Assembly: GCA_013397865.1 (NCBI GenBank)
Contig: VZTI01000603.1
Span: 932,137 to 996,136, forward strand
DNA length: 64,000 nt
Reading direction: 5' to 3'
Origin: Struthidea cinerea
Taxonomy: Eukaryota; Chordata; Aves; Passeriformes; Corcoracidae
Shown: in pieces, positions 49,268-63,200 of the stretch
Layout: the number at the start of each line of letters is the position of its first letter
Numbering within the stretch: position 1 is the stretch's first letter
Position numbers and translations under genes: made by a program
Notes under the pieces: model-generated
Database searches by the model: none
What the model saw: only the letters and a program-made list of their open reading frames with translations
What the model was told of the DNA's origin: nothing

Positions 49268-52137
49268 CATGTATTTGGCAGTTTAGGAGTTTGTGGTACA
49301 GGATATACCTCCTTGGCAGCTGTATTAGGCGCCCTATAGAAAGGATTTGGTTTGATCTTTCCTGGATATCCATGAAGCCATAACACTTCTCCTGGGATAT
49401 GGATATTTTTCACATTTTCTAACTCTTTAGCAGTAGTCGAAAAGCAACTGGTACCATCTGTCTGGGGGCAGCTCTCAGAAACTTCAAAAGAGCGCAGAAC
49501 ACATCAGATCACCTCTTGAAATTGCTTGGTAAGAGTGTGCCATGCTCTGTTCTGATGATAAAGCCAAGTGATAGTTGCAGTCCTTTAAATATAAAATGGT
49601 CTGGGCTCCAACCACCATAGGTTCTTCCTCTCACTGCTATGCCTTGAGAGAGCATATAAGAATTTTTGGGGGTTTTTTTTTGCTTTTCCTTTGATTGCTA
49701 AAATTTCAATCAACAATAGGAGTAGATGAAAATTCCCACAGCCCACAACTGTCCATATTTGCAAGACTTAAAGAACAATGCAGAGCATACATGATGAATT
49801 GTCTCATAGCGACAGTGTTAGATAACATCTTATATTTTGGATTATGAGTTGATGAGCTATGACTCATCAGTTTATCTCACTGATTATGATTTCACTACTG
49901 CCTTCTGCTTCCCCAGCTGTTGTATTTGCTGCTTACCTTGGACTGTAAGCTCCTTGGGGCATGGAGTACCTTCCAAGAACTGTTGTATCATGTCAGAACA
50001 ACCTGTGCCACAAGTTACCCTCTCTGCTAATGTAGCAGAAAATAAGTGGTCATATTAGCACTTAACATTGCATGCCAGCTGTCCTCAAAATCTAAATTTA
50101 CTTTTATTATTTACTCAGGGACCTTTCTCCTGAAAGCATGTTTTACTGTCCGCTTGGATCCTGCAGAGAGTAAGACCCTGATCTTACAAAGTCCCTCAGA
50201 AGTTCCAAACTCCACTTGTAACAGGTTGAAGTGGAATAACCCAAAAGCCCAACACACCTCACAACAATGTTAAAGAAGGGAGGAGCTCAAGGAACTCAGA
50301 GGATCCCAAATAAATTCATTTTAATAAGGTGCAACGCTGCATAACAGAAAAGATCTCAAGTGCATTTTTGTAAGGACTAGTTTCAAAAGTCAGATTTCAA
50401 AGTCAGGATTTCAAAACAGCACAAGAATTTCTATAATAAATCCTTAAGTGCACTTTTCCGAATAGATGGGTTACATTTCCATTTTCATCTCATCTTTCCT
50501 GGACTTTGAACTTCTTTCCCTCTCCACTTCCTTTTCCTTATCCAGATATACTTAAAATTCTTTAAAATTTTCTGGGGGGTTTTTGGTCCGTACTTCAGAA
50601 AATTTACATGTCTTTTTTTTTCTAAAATTTTATTTTCTTTGTCTGATTTACATCTCTTTTGCTACTGTTATCTCTTGTAAGTATCCATAAGGTACAATAA
50701 CTTTCTATGTCTCAAGACTTTTAAGACTTCTATTTAAATAACTTTCTGGTGATTGACCTGGTTACTACAAATTTGGGAATTAAAAAGATGCACTTTCCTG
50801 TCAGAACAGAAAAATTGGGTGTGACCAGCTGAAGTTCTTAGTGGTCTAAAACTGGTCTCATTAACTGATGACCCAATATGCAATCAAACTTTCTAGAGCA
50901 TGTTTCAATACAAATTTCAGACACAATAAACATTCATTTTAGGCTTATCAAACTGAAGCATTCCCTCCTAGGATCATATTCTGCATGCAAGGAAATTGTC
51001 TGCTGAAGTTCTCATCAGCCCATGTTGTGCATATCTACAAGGTCATCAGTAATATAAAAAAAAAAAGGGGTTATGTATAATATGCTCAATGGCTGCAAAT
51101 ATTCATATTCCTGTAATATTTTGCTGTTTATGAAAATATTCACAGTGACATTACAAAGATTTAACCTAGAAAACTGTTATACACTAAATTTAAGTCAATA
51201 AATAACTGGTGAGAATTAGGATTAAATTTGGTTAATAGCTTATTCCATGTTTGCAGATTATGTATTGCTGATACTTCTAATGTCTAGTATTAGCTATGAA
51301 AACATGTGATACTAGCTAATACTGCCGAAAAAAATTTGCCTTAAACAGATTAATGATCTGATCCATTGTATTTAATCTCATATCCCCATGGCCTCTGATA
51401 TAAATTGTGGCACTCTTCTGAGTCTTGTTAAGAGGAGACAATAATGCCTAGCCTTATAATGGCAGAGTTATAGTGATATGTTTTGTAATGGGCAAAATCT
51501 TGTTGCTATCTAGCATTTTACAGAACATTGTGGAAGAGTAAAAGTACTGCAGGAATTACTGGTTTGGTTTTTTTTTTTGGTTAAAATTGTAACACCGTCT
51601 TAGAATGACAATCTGCCTTCCCAACTTCCATCTGGAATTTCCCCTGAATAAATATTCCTTTCTTCTCAAATTTGTGAACTAAATTATTCAATGATATTGC
51701 TTTGTGATGTTAAACAGCTGTTGTGTTTCACCCCTAAAAGCACCCTTCACTGATGGCTGAAACAATTCTTTCGTTTAAGCTTTATTTTAAAAATGTCCTC
51801 TGTACCTTGAGCTAAATGCAATATATGCATACTAGAAAATTCTATATATTTTATCACCTGTGATGAAAGCAAGATCTTTGCAAATGACAGATTTTATTAA
51901 TCCCACAGATGCCACTGAAAAGGTTTTTAATATAACCATGTTCCGGAAAAGCATAAACCAATTCAACAGACATTTTGTGGACATTTCCTGGACATTTTCC
52001 AGGGGTAGTCCATAGACTAAGGGAACAATATTTGTCCATTAAAGCAAAGAATGAGAATGGGGATGATGGTTAATGGAGTTGTATTGAATAGTGTGGGACC
52101 TGGGTATAATGTACATGGTATGGAATAAGAGGCGGAA
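49268..52137. other. Gene-free stretch; possible L2-like trace
   Basis: Mostly unrecognised AT-rich sequence. A short L2-like phrase lies at 49930-49975 and is annotated separately. No gene is seen. Confidence 0.5.
49930..49975 (+). repeat. Possible L2-like LINE 3'-end relic
   Basis: GGACTGTAAGCTCCTTGGGG closely resembles a phrase near the 3' end of L2-clade LINEs found across amniotes. Only this phrase and a few bases around it match, so the call is tentative. Confidence 0.35.
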
Positions 52138-52729
52138 CGTGCTGGGTTTGGCTGGGCTCGGGCTAATTTTCTTCTAGTGTCTGGCATAGGGCTGTATTTT
52201 GGATGAGTGCTGAACACAGAGTTGACAGTACAGAGATGTTTTTGTTGTTGCTGAGCAGGGCTTCCATAGAGCCAAGGCCTTTGCTGCTTTATGTACTGCC
52301 ATGCTGGTGAGGGAGCTGGGGGTGCAAGGGAGGTTGGCAGGAGACACAGCCAGGATGGATGACCCAAACTGACCAAAGCAATATTCCACACCATATGAAA
52401 TCATTCTCAGTGTATAAAGTGGGAGGAAGAGGGAGGAAGGAGGGATGTTTGGAGTGATGGTGCTTGTCTTCCCAAGTCACCATTGCCTGTGACAAGGCCC
52501 TGCTCTCCTGCAGATGGGTGAACACCTGCCTGCCCATGGTAAGCAGTGAATTAATTCCTTGTTTTGCTTTGCTTATGTGCACAGCTTCTGCTTTCCCTAT
52601 TAAACTGTCTTTATGAACCCATGAGTTCTCCAGCTTTTACCCTTCTAATTTTCTCCCCCATCCTGCTGGTGAGGGAGTGAGTGAGCAGCTGAGTTTTACT
52701 TGGTGACTGGCTGGGGTTAAACCATAACA
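52138..52729 (+). mobile_element. LTR of an ERVL-like endogenous retrovirus
   Basis: Landmarks follow a known avian LTR: GTGCTGGGTTTGGCTGGG at the start, a GCTAATTTTCTTC block, GAGATGTTTTTGTTGTTGC, TGACCCAAACTGACCAAAG, a TATAAA box (52413-52418), GTCTTCCCAAGTCACC, GAACACCTGCCTGCCCATGG, ATTAAA (52599-52604) and an end at GGGGTTAAACCATAACA. The expected first T appears as C (52138). Flanks CGGAA and CCCAT do not match, so no target duplication is visible. A CR1 begins within a few bases of its right end. The three 76-125-codon minus-strand frames here are not genes. Confidence 0.85.
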
Positions 52730-52732
52730 CCC

Positions 52733-53490
52733 ATGTAGAAGATGAGGGAAAGGCTGTGGATGTTGTCTATCTGGACTTTAGTAAAGCTCCTGACACCATT
52801 CCCACAGCATTCTCACAGAAAATCTGGCTGCTCAGGGCTTGGATGGGTGCAGTCTTCACTGGGTAAAATAACGGCTGGATGGCCAGGACCAGAGAATAGT
52901 GGTGAATGGAGTTGAATCCAGTTAACAGCTGGTCCCTAGTGGGCTTCCCCAGGGCTCAGTATTTGGTCCAGTGCTGTTTAATACCTTTGTCAGTAATATG
53001 GATGAGGGAAATGAAGTCACCCTCAGTCGGTTGGCAGATGACACCAAGCTGGGTGGGAGTGTTGATCTGCTGGAGGTCTGGAGGGCTCTGCAGAGGGATC
53101 TGGACTGGCTGGACTGATGGGTCAAGGCCAACTGTGTGAGGTTCAATATGTATGAGTGCTGGGTCCTGCACTTGGGTCACAACAAACCCAGGTAGTGTTA
53201 CAGGCTGGGAGTCCAGTGGCTCAAAGGTGCCTGGTGAAAATGGACTTGGCTATGCTCTTTGAAAACTGCTGAACACGAGCCAGCAGTGTGCCCAGGTGGC
53301 CTAGAAGGCCAATGACTTATATCAGAAATATTAGAAGAGGCTGCCCAGGGAAGCAGTGGAGTCACCATCCCTGGACGTATTCAAAAGTTGTGTAGATTGG
53401 CATGGTTTACTGGTAGGCTTGGCAGTAAGCAATTGGACCTGATGATCTTAGAGGTCTTTTCCAAACTAAGTGATTCTATGATTCCATGAT
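52733..53490 (+). mobile_element. CR1 LINE with partial reverse transcriptase, internally deleted
   Basis: The plus strand encodes CR1 ORF2 reverse-transcriptase pieces: Asp-Glu-Gly near the start, then Tyr-Leu-Asp-Phe (52768-52779), a VPQGS-type block near 52942, and the catalytic Ala-Asp-Asp motif (53034-53042). The frame shifts at least once between 52741 and 53034, and a TGA interrupts it at 53115-53117, so it is a pseudogene. Near 53325-53335 the text jumps from a mid-ORF2 segment (TATCAGAAA) straight to the 3' segment (GAGGCTGCCCAGGGAAG), skipping the part that normally lies between. It ends in TGATTCTATGATTCCATGAT. It is the longest CR1 piece in the window. RNA-templated DNA synthesis would be the ancestral role. 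Confidence 0.93.
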
Positions 53491-56400
53491 CGCAGAGAAA
53501 TAAAGTTGTTTTTCTGGGAAAGCACCTACTTTTATATATTGATGAGAAATTTCACAGGGGCATATTCGGACCCTTCAGAGAGTCATACATAAATCAAATT
53601 GATTTCAATAGAAATTGGTTGCTTTTACTGGAGCAGCAGTATTGCAAAGACTTCTATAGAGATTCCACCTAGATTTTCCTTTAACTTCAAAATCCCCATT
53701 TTACACTTGAATCAGCAGTTTTAGCTTTCAGATCTGACAAAGTCATCCAGAGGGAAATAAAATCACCCATGAAGAGTTGGAGCCTGGCAGAGTGTCCTAG
53801 AAAGAGTATCAGCTTGCTTTCCTATGCCCTTCCCCAGGCATCTGCTCCAGGCCGCTCTCAGAGCCAGGATGCTGAGAAGCAGGGACCTTTTTTCTAACCT
53901 GATAGAAGCATTCCTAATTTGGTACGCAATGAAGATTTTTCAAATTAGAATTAGTGTGGGTCAGAGAACAATGAAAGGAACCATCACAAATTTCTAATTT
54001 TTCTTATATTTATTATTCCTTATAAGATACCAACACTAAAGTCCTAGTATTTGATCTGTCTCCTTCTAAATACAATAACTTCATTTACAAGAAGGACAAG
54101 GTCAGCATTAAGATCTGTCCATATAAAACTGTCAGTCAGTGATAATACCAGATGATCTAGCCTCCAAGTGGTCTGCTAAATCAGATACTTGATGACTTCT
54201 GCTTAGGAAAAACAAGCTAGAGTAAAGCATGACTAATATGTTCTCCTGCTCACTGTGACCTATTGTTTTGCTTGAATTGCTTGAACTTTAGGACTCACAA
54301 TAGCCTTTCCTACTTCTTCCTAACTTTTACAGCAGCATCATTTTATGCCTGTAGCTAGCTGCCATCTTTGGAGCTGAACATCACCAATGTGAGCAGGACG
54401 CCAAAATTGCTCAAGACAGGAAATGAAAGTCCCTGTTATATCAAAATGGAAAGGGAAGGAAATGAAATGGTTGACAGTTTTGTGTCTAGACACCATTACA
54501 TTCCATTCAGGAAGTTTCACACAGTGGATATAATGTACTATCTTAGCAGGTGAGTAGAAGGGATGGAAATCAGATTTACTGTGTTCTCTGATGTTGCCAA
54601 TAGCACTGATGTAAAAGATACCGATGGGAACTTTGTTAAGACTCTCCATGCAGTGGTCTATCCATTTGTATAATAATACTGATGTTTGCCAACATCTCTG
54701 AAAAGTTCACATTTAAGCCCCAGAATTGTAACCTGGGACTATTATTAACTCTGACTGTTACTTAGACACATCACTGTGGTCCCCAAGCAGCTCCAAGCTG
54801 AATTCCCCTTCACATCCTAGTGAGTCTTTCTTTTCAACTTCTAATGACTCTGAAAGAGCCATGCATAATAAATACATGGTTCACAGACAGCTACTTAGCC
54901 TGCTGTCTAACAAATCTCTAATTTGTTATCTAGTAAATATAGTAACACTTAAAATACAGAGACTCAATCAATGAATCTCTCTCCCCTGTCTCATGTATCT
55001 GGAATACACAAAATGCAATTCACTGCTGCTATTCGTGGGCCAGCCACTCAATATGTATATGTATATTACAGTATAGATACCTGAACCATCTTTTAAAAAA
55101 TGCACAAAGAGCACTAAAATGCTGAAGGAAAACATATTATTTGCTCTTCTCTCCTTGTCTCCTCTCCTGTGATGTCCCATGGCTGCCCCTCAAAAGGGAA
55201 AACAAGGGAGTCAATTATCTGCAGCAAATGCCTGGGTCTACATTTAATTTCACTGTGCTATCCTTTCTTTTATTACAATAGGACCAGGTAACCCTACTTC
55301 AGATTGGCAGGACGAAATTCCATGCCATGCTGGTAAATATTGTAAATCTTTGTGACAGATGCTGTGAGTTACAAGACAAAGGGAGGAAGCTACAAAAGCG
55401 AATAATCACAAATGGGGTTATTTAAAGGTTACCCACTATCTGTATGGAATTCAACCAAAATATTTTTTTACATTCCTGTAAGAGTATTACAACACCCCAA
55501 GTATGTTTCATTTCAAGCACTGGACAAAACAACCTCTAGTGGTCCTTATCAACCTCAACCATTCTGTGTCGTAACATGTCCCTTGAGTTTCCAGTGACAG
55601 GATGAGACTGTGAGTCTAGAGTAAATTTTTATACAATTGGAATACTGAAATCAAGAACTCTGTATCTGTAGGTGCTGACTAACCCTACCAATGATTTTAT
55701 TTAGTAGGAATTGTGTAATTCTTTGCTTGTGGTAATGAAGACACTGTACAGTACCTGACAAAGCACAATAAAGTTAGAAAATGCTGCCTTAAGTGCATAG
55801 CAGAGATTTTTTTAGGGTTGACAATTTTATCACACTATTTGGTTTCATTACATGGAATCAATCATCTCCAGGGGGTTGGTTTTAGATAGCTGAAAAATTT
55901 CTGATGTGAGGAGTACACTGAACATTTTCCAGGGTTTTAATCTGCATTGGTGGGTGATACTTCCCCTCTGTTTTGTTTTAGTTTTGAAATAGAAAATAAG
56001 AAATCTTGTCAAAACCTTTGTTTTGTCTGGCTTCATGTCAAACCCATGTAGAATTCTGCATTCTGGGTGTATTTTCATAAGATGACCTGGATTTCATGAA
56101 ATTAAAAAGATCTGTCAGCTTTCAGAAGATGTGCAGCTGAGATATCCATTTGTAATTATATCTGAAGTGTGGTTATCAGCTGAGCTTACGTTTCATTGAA
56201 ACCATTATTCTCAGCATTGTGTCTTTAAAACAGGATGTTTTGCCAAAGAATGCTGCAAATGATCTGTTTGAGACTAAAATGCAAACCAAAACACATTAAA
56301 TGAAAAAAACCAACATAACCACCCAGCCTAATCAAACTCTTTCCTCTATTTTTGCTGTGACTCTCAATGACACCAACCACCTCTTCAGCAGTCAGTTCTT

Positions 56401-57230
56401 CACCAAATCTCTCAAAAAAGCCTGACAATTTGGAGGGAAAATGCAAAGCAGAATAGTATTTAAAAACACCCAAGAAACAAGGCATGCTTTGACAGTGTTG
56501 GGGTTTTTGGTTTTGGAATAAAGAGTGACTACAGAATTGATAAGCAACTAAGAAACACTGTGAACACTTGATATGAATTCTCAGAGAGATTTCTTTTTTC
56601 AAAAGGACATAAATACTACTGATAATGAATAAAGTTCAGTTCCAAAATCCTTTAAGTGTTTTTTTTTTTTACTTCTATTTATGTTTGGGTTTTAGTAATC
56701 TCTTTAGAGAAGACAAAGATAGAAATCTCTGATGATTTTGATATAAATAAATAATTAAATGATAACACCTGATTTGATTGAAATAGTTACAATAACAATG
56801 AGATACAGAGAGCGGGTGGTGACTAAAATATTTCTAAAATTCTAAAGATAGGCCACAAAATTTTGAGGTGGTAAGTAGAGGGGTTTTGTGTTTGTTGTAT
56901 GCTACCAAAGAACAAAGGACTTCACGTAGCTGCAACTGTTTTTCCAGGGTTTATGTAACTGTATTTGAGCCAAATCCAGGTCCTCCTCTAATTGATACAA
57001 ACCAGAATTTCCATATTTGGAGAAGATTATCAGTTACATTTAACAGGAAGTGAAGCTAAATAGGATTGTTGATTACACGGACACAGCTATAAACAATGGA
57101 ATGTTTTAATGCTGATGTGCTGAGATGAGAGAGCTATTTGTGAAATCCCTATTTAAAAGTATTTTGTCCATGAATTGTGTGTGGTGGGAATCTCCATACC
57201 CTAGAGAAAACTAGTCAGCATTGATTTAAG
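53491..57230. other. Gene-free stretch of about 3.7 kb
   Basis: No repeat recognised. A 125-codon minus-strand frame at 56225-56602 has a short amphipathic acidic segment (around GEELTAEEVVGVIE) but no identifiable domain; see findings. Confidence 0.5.
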
Positions 57231-57322
57231 CACACACATATATATATTTAAAATAGAAACACTCACATACATATATATATACACATATACGTATATATAG
57301 ATGTATGTATGTATGTATATAT
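57231..57322. repeat. Compound AT/CA/GTAT microsatellite
   Basis: CACACACATATATATAT, then CATACATATATATATACACA, then three to four GTAT units (ATGTATGTATGTATGTATAT). It is interrupted, so it looks like an old compound array. Confidence 0.9.
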
Positions 57323-60002
57323 CAGTTTTATGCTAGACAAGAGGAAGCCAAACTAGAATGCAAATATAACTTTTGGCACAAAGATCATGTCAACCCAAAC
57401 AGACTAAAATTAGTTGATGATTTTCCAAGTATAGATTTACATATAAAAAGAACAAAGCAATTCAATTCTGCATTTGCTGACTAGAGGCCAATTTATCCCA
57501 GAGGAAAGAGGAATTCTTGAGTATGGCTGTTGTCCAAAGTATTATAATTAGGAGAAACTAAATGATATTTTACTTTGGTCATGCAAAAAGATCTATTTTT
57601 CCTTTTGGCTTTTACCTGATGAGTAGGTTGAAAATTCTCTATCCGGTCAACTTAAAATACTGAGGATCCATTAACAAGATCTAGGGTGGGAAAAAAATGG
57701 TGTTTCTTATTAGGAAATTTGTTTGGGGTTGATTTAATTTCTGGTTTAGGCATTAAGATTCTGCTGGCTAGTAATTTTGATAGCAAGTTGTGTTTGACAT
57801 CCTATCCTGTAGTTGTGCACTGCCACTGAAGATACCTTTCTTCATCACTGGATATGTGATGCAAACTGAGTGTTGTATGCTTTGTTCAGGTACATAGCAA
57901 GGTATGGTGTTTTCAGTGTTCAGCCTGTTTTCCTTTCGTGAAAAATAGTTTACAGAAAAAAACAAAAGCCACAACCCAAATCCAAACAAAATATATTTTC
58001 CCTGCTTTAGACAAAAACAAAATTAAGAATGCAAGAAAGGAAAGTATTTTTCTTTGAAAAAGCTTAATACAGTTTCAGGCAAATCCCTCCCACAGTACAA
58101 ATGGATTATGAAATTCTAAGTCAGGATTGATTTTTGAGGACCAGCCTGCATTCTTCAGTACCCTTGAATCAAAAGGTTAAAACAGCAAATGACTTGTAAC
58201 AAGAAGGAGTAATTATGGATGTCCTACTTTATCCACACTAGACATTAATTGTAAATCCTCTCATTGATAGCAAGTGCCTGATTTGACTGAAGTCTAGGAA
58301 AGAGCTGCCAAGGACTTCAGAAGTTGTTAAACGAGAATATAGTTGTAGCACATGGCAAGGAAAGAGTATACTTCAGATACCAGGTTTTTATTAATTTGGG
58401 AAGATAATTAGCCTTCTTCTTCCCAAGCCTGCAATGATAAAAATCAAAGGATTTGAATCTATCTTCCCCTTTCAGAAATGACATTTCCTCCACTCCTAAT
58501 TACAGTTAGGAGAGGAAACAGGCTCTGTTATCCCCATCTTCCATCTCTGACTTCCCACATTTTCTTGTGTAAGTGTACTTTACTGTGTTTCACCTTGGTT
58601 TATTTGTTATTTAAGAAATGAGGCACCATACGCTTACACACGTTACTTGTAAGTGTCACGAAGTCTTTGGCTGAAAATCCTACTTAAATGTAAAACAAGA
58701 AAACAAGTCTCCTTGGAATTGTCCCAGCAATATGTCAAAAGCAGAGGATGGCTGAGGAGAAGGGTGTTGCGTACGTGAAGGGGAAACTACAGTTTTGGCT
58801 TTTTTCCTCTGTGTTACTTACGCACGCTAAAACACATGCACAAACACTAGGGAGGGCATCACAGAGGAAGTGAGAGAATTTATGTTTGCTATACCTCAGC
58901 AAAATCTAATGCAGGTTGGCCAAGATGAAGTAATTTGAGAAGGAAAAAAAAAATTGATGACATACTCAATAAGCTCTTTTGTAGGTCCATTCTAGAGCAT
59001 AGGTAAAGTCTAGTTAAGGGAAAAATTGTTATGCTGTAAACACTTGAATGCCAAGTGGCTGACACTGGGTTACTTAAATAGATATTTTAAAGTATTTCCT
59101 TTTCCTCTTTAAGACAAAGTTCACTCAGAAGGACTGTACATATAGAGAATTCTTCCTGACCTCAGTGTTACAAATAAACCAAATTATTTTACCACAGATG
59201 GTAATTAGACAGAGAATCATTAGTAAAATCCTGCTGTAAACTGTATGCTTGCTGGAGGAATAATCAAGGAGTCTCAACAGTGCTTTGCAGAATTGCTATT
59301 TCCTGTCCCTTTTGAATAAGCATTACCCATTTTCTTCATCTATCTATCAGAAAGGTTCCCATGCACATACTGAATGGATGTTTACTACAATCTGTCAAAC
59401 CTCCATGCTCAGCTCGTGGGAAGTGCACATCTGCTTGCTGGATCTAAGGATGCTCAATTGATGATGGGGTTCTCTACAAAGGGAAATAAAATAGTGATCT
59501 GCTTTGTCAAAGCATCCCATATATACAACGATACAAGCAAGCAAGAACTGTCTTAATAAAAGAATTAAGAAATAAGCCTACAAAAGGTTTCCCTTATTCC
59601 AGACTTCGAGTGCAAGTATGTAATTTTGGCTGTATCACACAATAAAAATACATTGATTTATGCAAACTTCTACTTCCCAAGCCCCAAAACACTTTATGAG
59701 CTGAGCAACATATACAGGAACATTTTCACTTAAGACTAAATGCAGCAATTTCTGTGGTGGAGTTCTGCATCTGTTAATTAAGGTACATGTGTAGTCCAAA
59801 TTCCGTTTTACAATACCCTTGTGTGCCATCTCCATACCTCAGGCTGGGAGCTAAAGCCGTGAGGTTGCCATTAATCTCTCCAGGCTCAGGAATTCTCCCA
59901 GAGAGATTATGAAACTAGATTAAATCTATAGAGAGCTCATGGGAATGCAAATAGTAGATGCAGGTCAAAGTCCTGTATTGAGGGAACTCCCTTTCCCTAT
60001 CA
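57323..60002. other. Gene-free stretch, no recognised repeat
   Basis: AT-rich sequence; frames of 60-73 codons only. Nothing recognised. Confidence 0.5.
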
Positions 60003-60285
60003 CAGAGCCATAGAATGGTTTGAGTTGGAAGGGAACTTAAAGATTCTCTAGTGCCAGCCCCCCTGCCATGGGCAGGTTCACCTTCCACTAGACCAGGTTG
60101 CTCAAAGCCCCATCCAACCTGGCCTTGAACACTCCCAGGGATGGGGCATCCACAGCTTCTCTGGGCAACCTGTGCCTGTGCCTCACCATGCTCACAGTAA
60201 TGATTTTCTTCCTAATATCTAATCTAAACCTGCCCTCTTTCAGTTTGAAGACTATACCCTTTGTCCTATCACTTCCCCCTTATCC
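60003..60285 (-). mobile_element. CR1 LINE 3' end, antisense
   Basis: AGAGCCATAGAATGGTTTGA, GTTGGAAGGGAACTTAAAG, CCCCCCTGCCATGGGCAGG, CCACTAGACCAGGTTGCTC, CCAACCTGGCCTTGAACACT, GGGGCATCCACAGCTTCTCT and GGGCAACCTGTGCCTGTGCC form a well-preserved CR1 3' end in reverse complement. The 88-codon frame inside is not a gene. Confidence 0.94.
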
Positions 60286-63200
60286 TATCAGGATACCAAA
60301 AAAGGTGAGTCGTATTAAACTTGAAAACTACAACAAAGATTTTATTTATCCTTCTAGGAGATGAGTGGTATTTGGCCTCTGAAAATGATCATTGAGCAGG
60401 AGGTAGGGCTTTTTGAGCATCATAATTGATAGATTTGTAATTAGCAAGCTTTGCAGCAGGAAGAAAATCATTGCATGATGACTAGATTACAAACCCCGTT
60501 CTTTCATCCTGCTGCTTGTGATTTTGCAATGGCACTGATTGTAGCTTCTCTGACATTTGCATATCTTCCTAAGCATTTGAGGTGCATGCTGATTTCATGT
60601 TTTATCTCCTTTTGATGTGTTGCAGGTGCTTGTCAGTGACTACCAGAATTTCTATTAGTGTCAGCTTTTATTTTATTGAAATATTTGTGCCGAATAATAT
60701 ATCACTGAAGCATAACAGGAGTCCATCTTAATCCAACTATGTGGAAAGACTTACAGCAGGCACTGAACGCACTACGGCAGGGAGTTGTTTTGGTCTGATC
60801 ATTACAGGTAGATGGGTAGGGAACTTTTTTTACTGCATACAGTGCATGGGGGAAAATTTAGGAGTGGTTTTGCATCCATTTGTATTCAGCAGGTTATCTA
60901 TGCATATGATTGATGTGGCCTCCCCTTTTCCCTCAGTTGCTGCCTTTTCCTCATGATTAACACCAATCTAGTATCTTGTCACGACTGAGGCATCAGTGGG
61001 ACTTGAGAGTGACAGATGCCCTCATGGCAAATACACTCAACAGCAACTGGAGCTAAAAGCCCAGTCTGTAAAAATGGGACGTGTTGACAGCTGTGGAAAG
61101 GTATCAGAGTGTACCATGTGCTATTAGGTTATTTGATCTTGTGCTTTGAGGTAAGATTTTGGGCTGGTGACTTAGGACTATTACTCCAACTTGTTATATG
61201 TCAGCTTTCTTCACTGCTGGAATCTGCGTTTCTTCACCAACACTGATGATAAGATCAAAATATCCAACCATTTGATGTACGAAGCTTTATTAATTCAGGT
61301 GTTTGTAGAAATTTAGGATCTTTCCATGATGATACTTGTAGAAAATGACTAGCAGGTGTGCAGGATTATTTTGACATAACTGTAAGTACAGCAGGCATCA
61401 CATACTATTTTTTAAAGTAACTTTCAGCCTGTATTCCATTTGCTCATGTTTATTTGTTATTTTAGGGCTCAGTTCTGCAATGACAAACAGATAGGCAAAT
61501 CACTAAGACAAAATTCCTGCAGAATGACCCTTTTTGGGACAGGGAAACTTGGTTCAGAGTGATGGCAAGTGGGCATTTATATAATATAAAAGAATCTGTG
61601 TAAAAGAAATGCTTCACTATGATTGGAAAAAAAAAGATTAAGAAAAGTGTACTCAAAAATTTGTCTGCCCAGCTTAGATCATGATAATTGGAAATGTTTC
61701 TAGCAGAGTGTTCAGTTTAGAGGAGTCATGAAAGCACTCAAATTTCCTTTTTTCTAGCCCTTGATTAATAACATGGAACAAAAAATGAATTACCAACCCT
61801 CAGCACTGTATTTTGTTGTTTTCCTCAGTTTTAAAAGAGATCAACAGGGCCGTGCCTTCAAAAAGGAATGAGAATAAAGTCACCTTCAGCCGTCTCAAAC
61901 TGTATGTGCATATGGGGGGGACCACAGTAATAAATTATACATGGATTTTGATACTGTATTCAGTAGCCAGTGATACTTGATACCACTGTATTTTTACTGT
62001 TCAAGTATTTTTTGAAGTTGGGAGAGGGTTGCATTTATTTTTCTATGTGTGATAGCTATCTACAAAGACACTGGTTTCACACACAGGTATAGCTGGAAAT
62101 TTGATGTGCCTTTTTTATTTATTTTTAATAGCAATTCATTTCAGCGACCACAGTGAGGATGCATGCTTTATAAAGCCTGGAATTATCTGATTATTATTTT
62201 TTAGATAAAAAGAGGTCATTTAGGATTTTGAAAGATTTTTCTCGAACTTCAATGCGATGTTACATTCAAATCAGCAGTTCAAATCAACAATCACTTTTAA
62301 GAATATTAATTGGTTATTTTTTTTATTGTGTTTCCTGGCCACAATGGAGAGTGTATTTACTTATAATTATGACATTTTTATTACTAACCAAGTAGATGAC
62401 ACTGAATATTCATATTTCCAATGTAAAACCAGCCTCCGGAAATTATAAGTAATACTTAAATCTTTTTTATTTCAGTAGTGATAACAGATATATTAGAAAT
62501 ATGGCTTCTTTATAAGAAATGGCTAAATTTGCAAGAACAGGTTTATGTGTTTTTCCTGAAGAAACTCTCTGCGACATAAAAATAAACCCTTGCTTTTTGT
62601 ATGCTCTGCGTTAATAACTGCACCTAGAAATAATACAGTTGTGGTAGAATATACATCATGCAAACTCATTTATAAACAAATCTAACCTTATATATGAGAA
62701 TAATGACAGAAAGGAGGCCTTTTGCAAGATAACTCATTTTTATAGAAGAAATGGTTCAGCTGCACTTGACAGCTTTTTTAAAACAAAAGAATTAGACTTT
62801 GACCAGCAGCTCAACAGGGATTTTTGGCAAGGCTGGTTTTATCATTTGCAAGGGCCAACTACTCCCTCTGCCTCACACGCTACACAAGGAACTGTAAATG
62901 AGTTGGGGAGGGCTTTTATTTGCAGGGAGAAATGACAGTGCCAGGACCACTGAATTTTTAAAGAGACAAAGATAAAAAGTGTGCTTCTTTGCCCCCGCTT
63001 CAACGTGCTGACGTGCCAACGTCACTTTAACAGATTAACAAAGTAGTGTTTGCAGAGATTGAACCTGCCTTTTACATGCTTAGTGTTACATTTGCAATCA
63101 CCCACTCCTAGCATTTCCCTTCATTTCCTTGTAGAATTTAATCTCACTCAGATGTGGTAAATTTGATGGACAACTTATGCTGGATTCTCTCCCTAACAGG

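Noticed and set aside
52017..52394. 125-codon minus-strand open frame
   Set aside because: It is antisense to the LTR at 52138-52729 and its Pro/Ser-rich content reflects LTR sequence.
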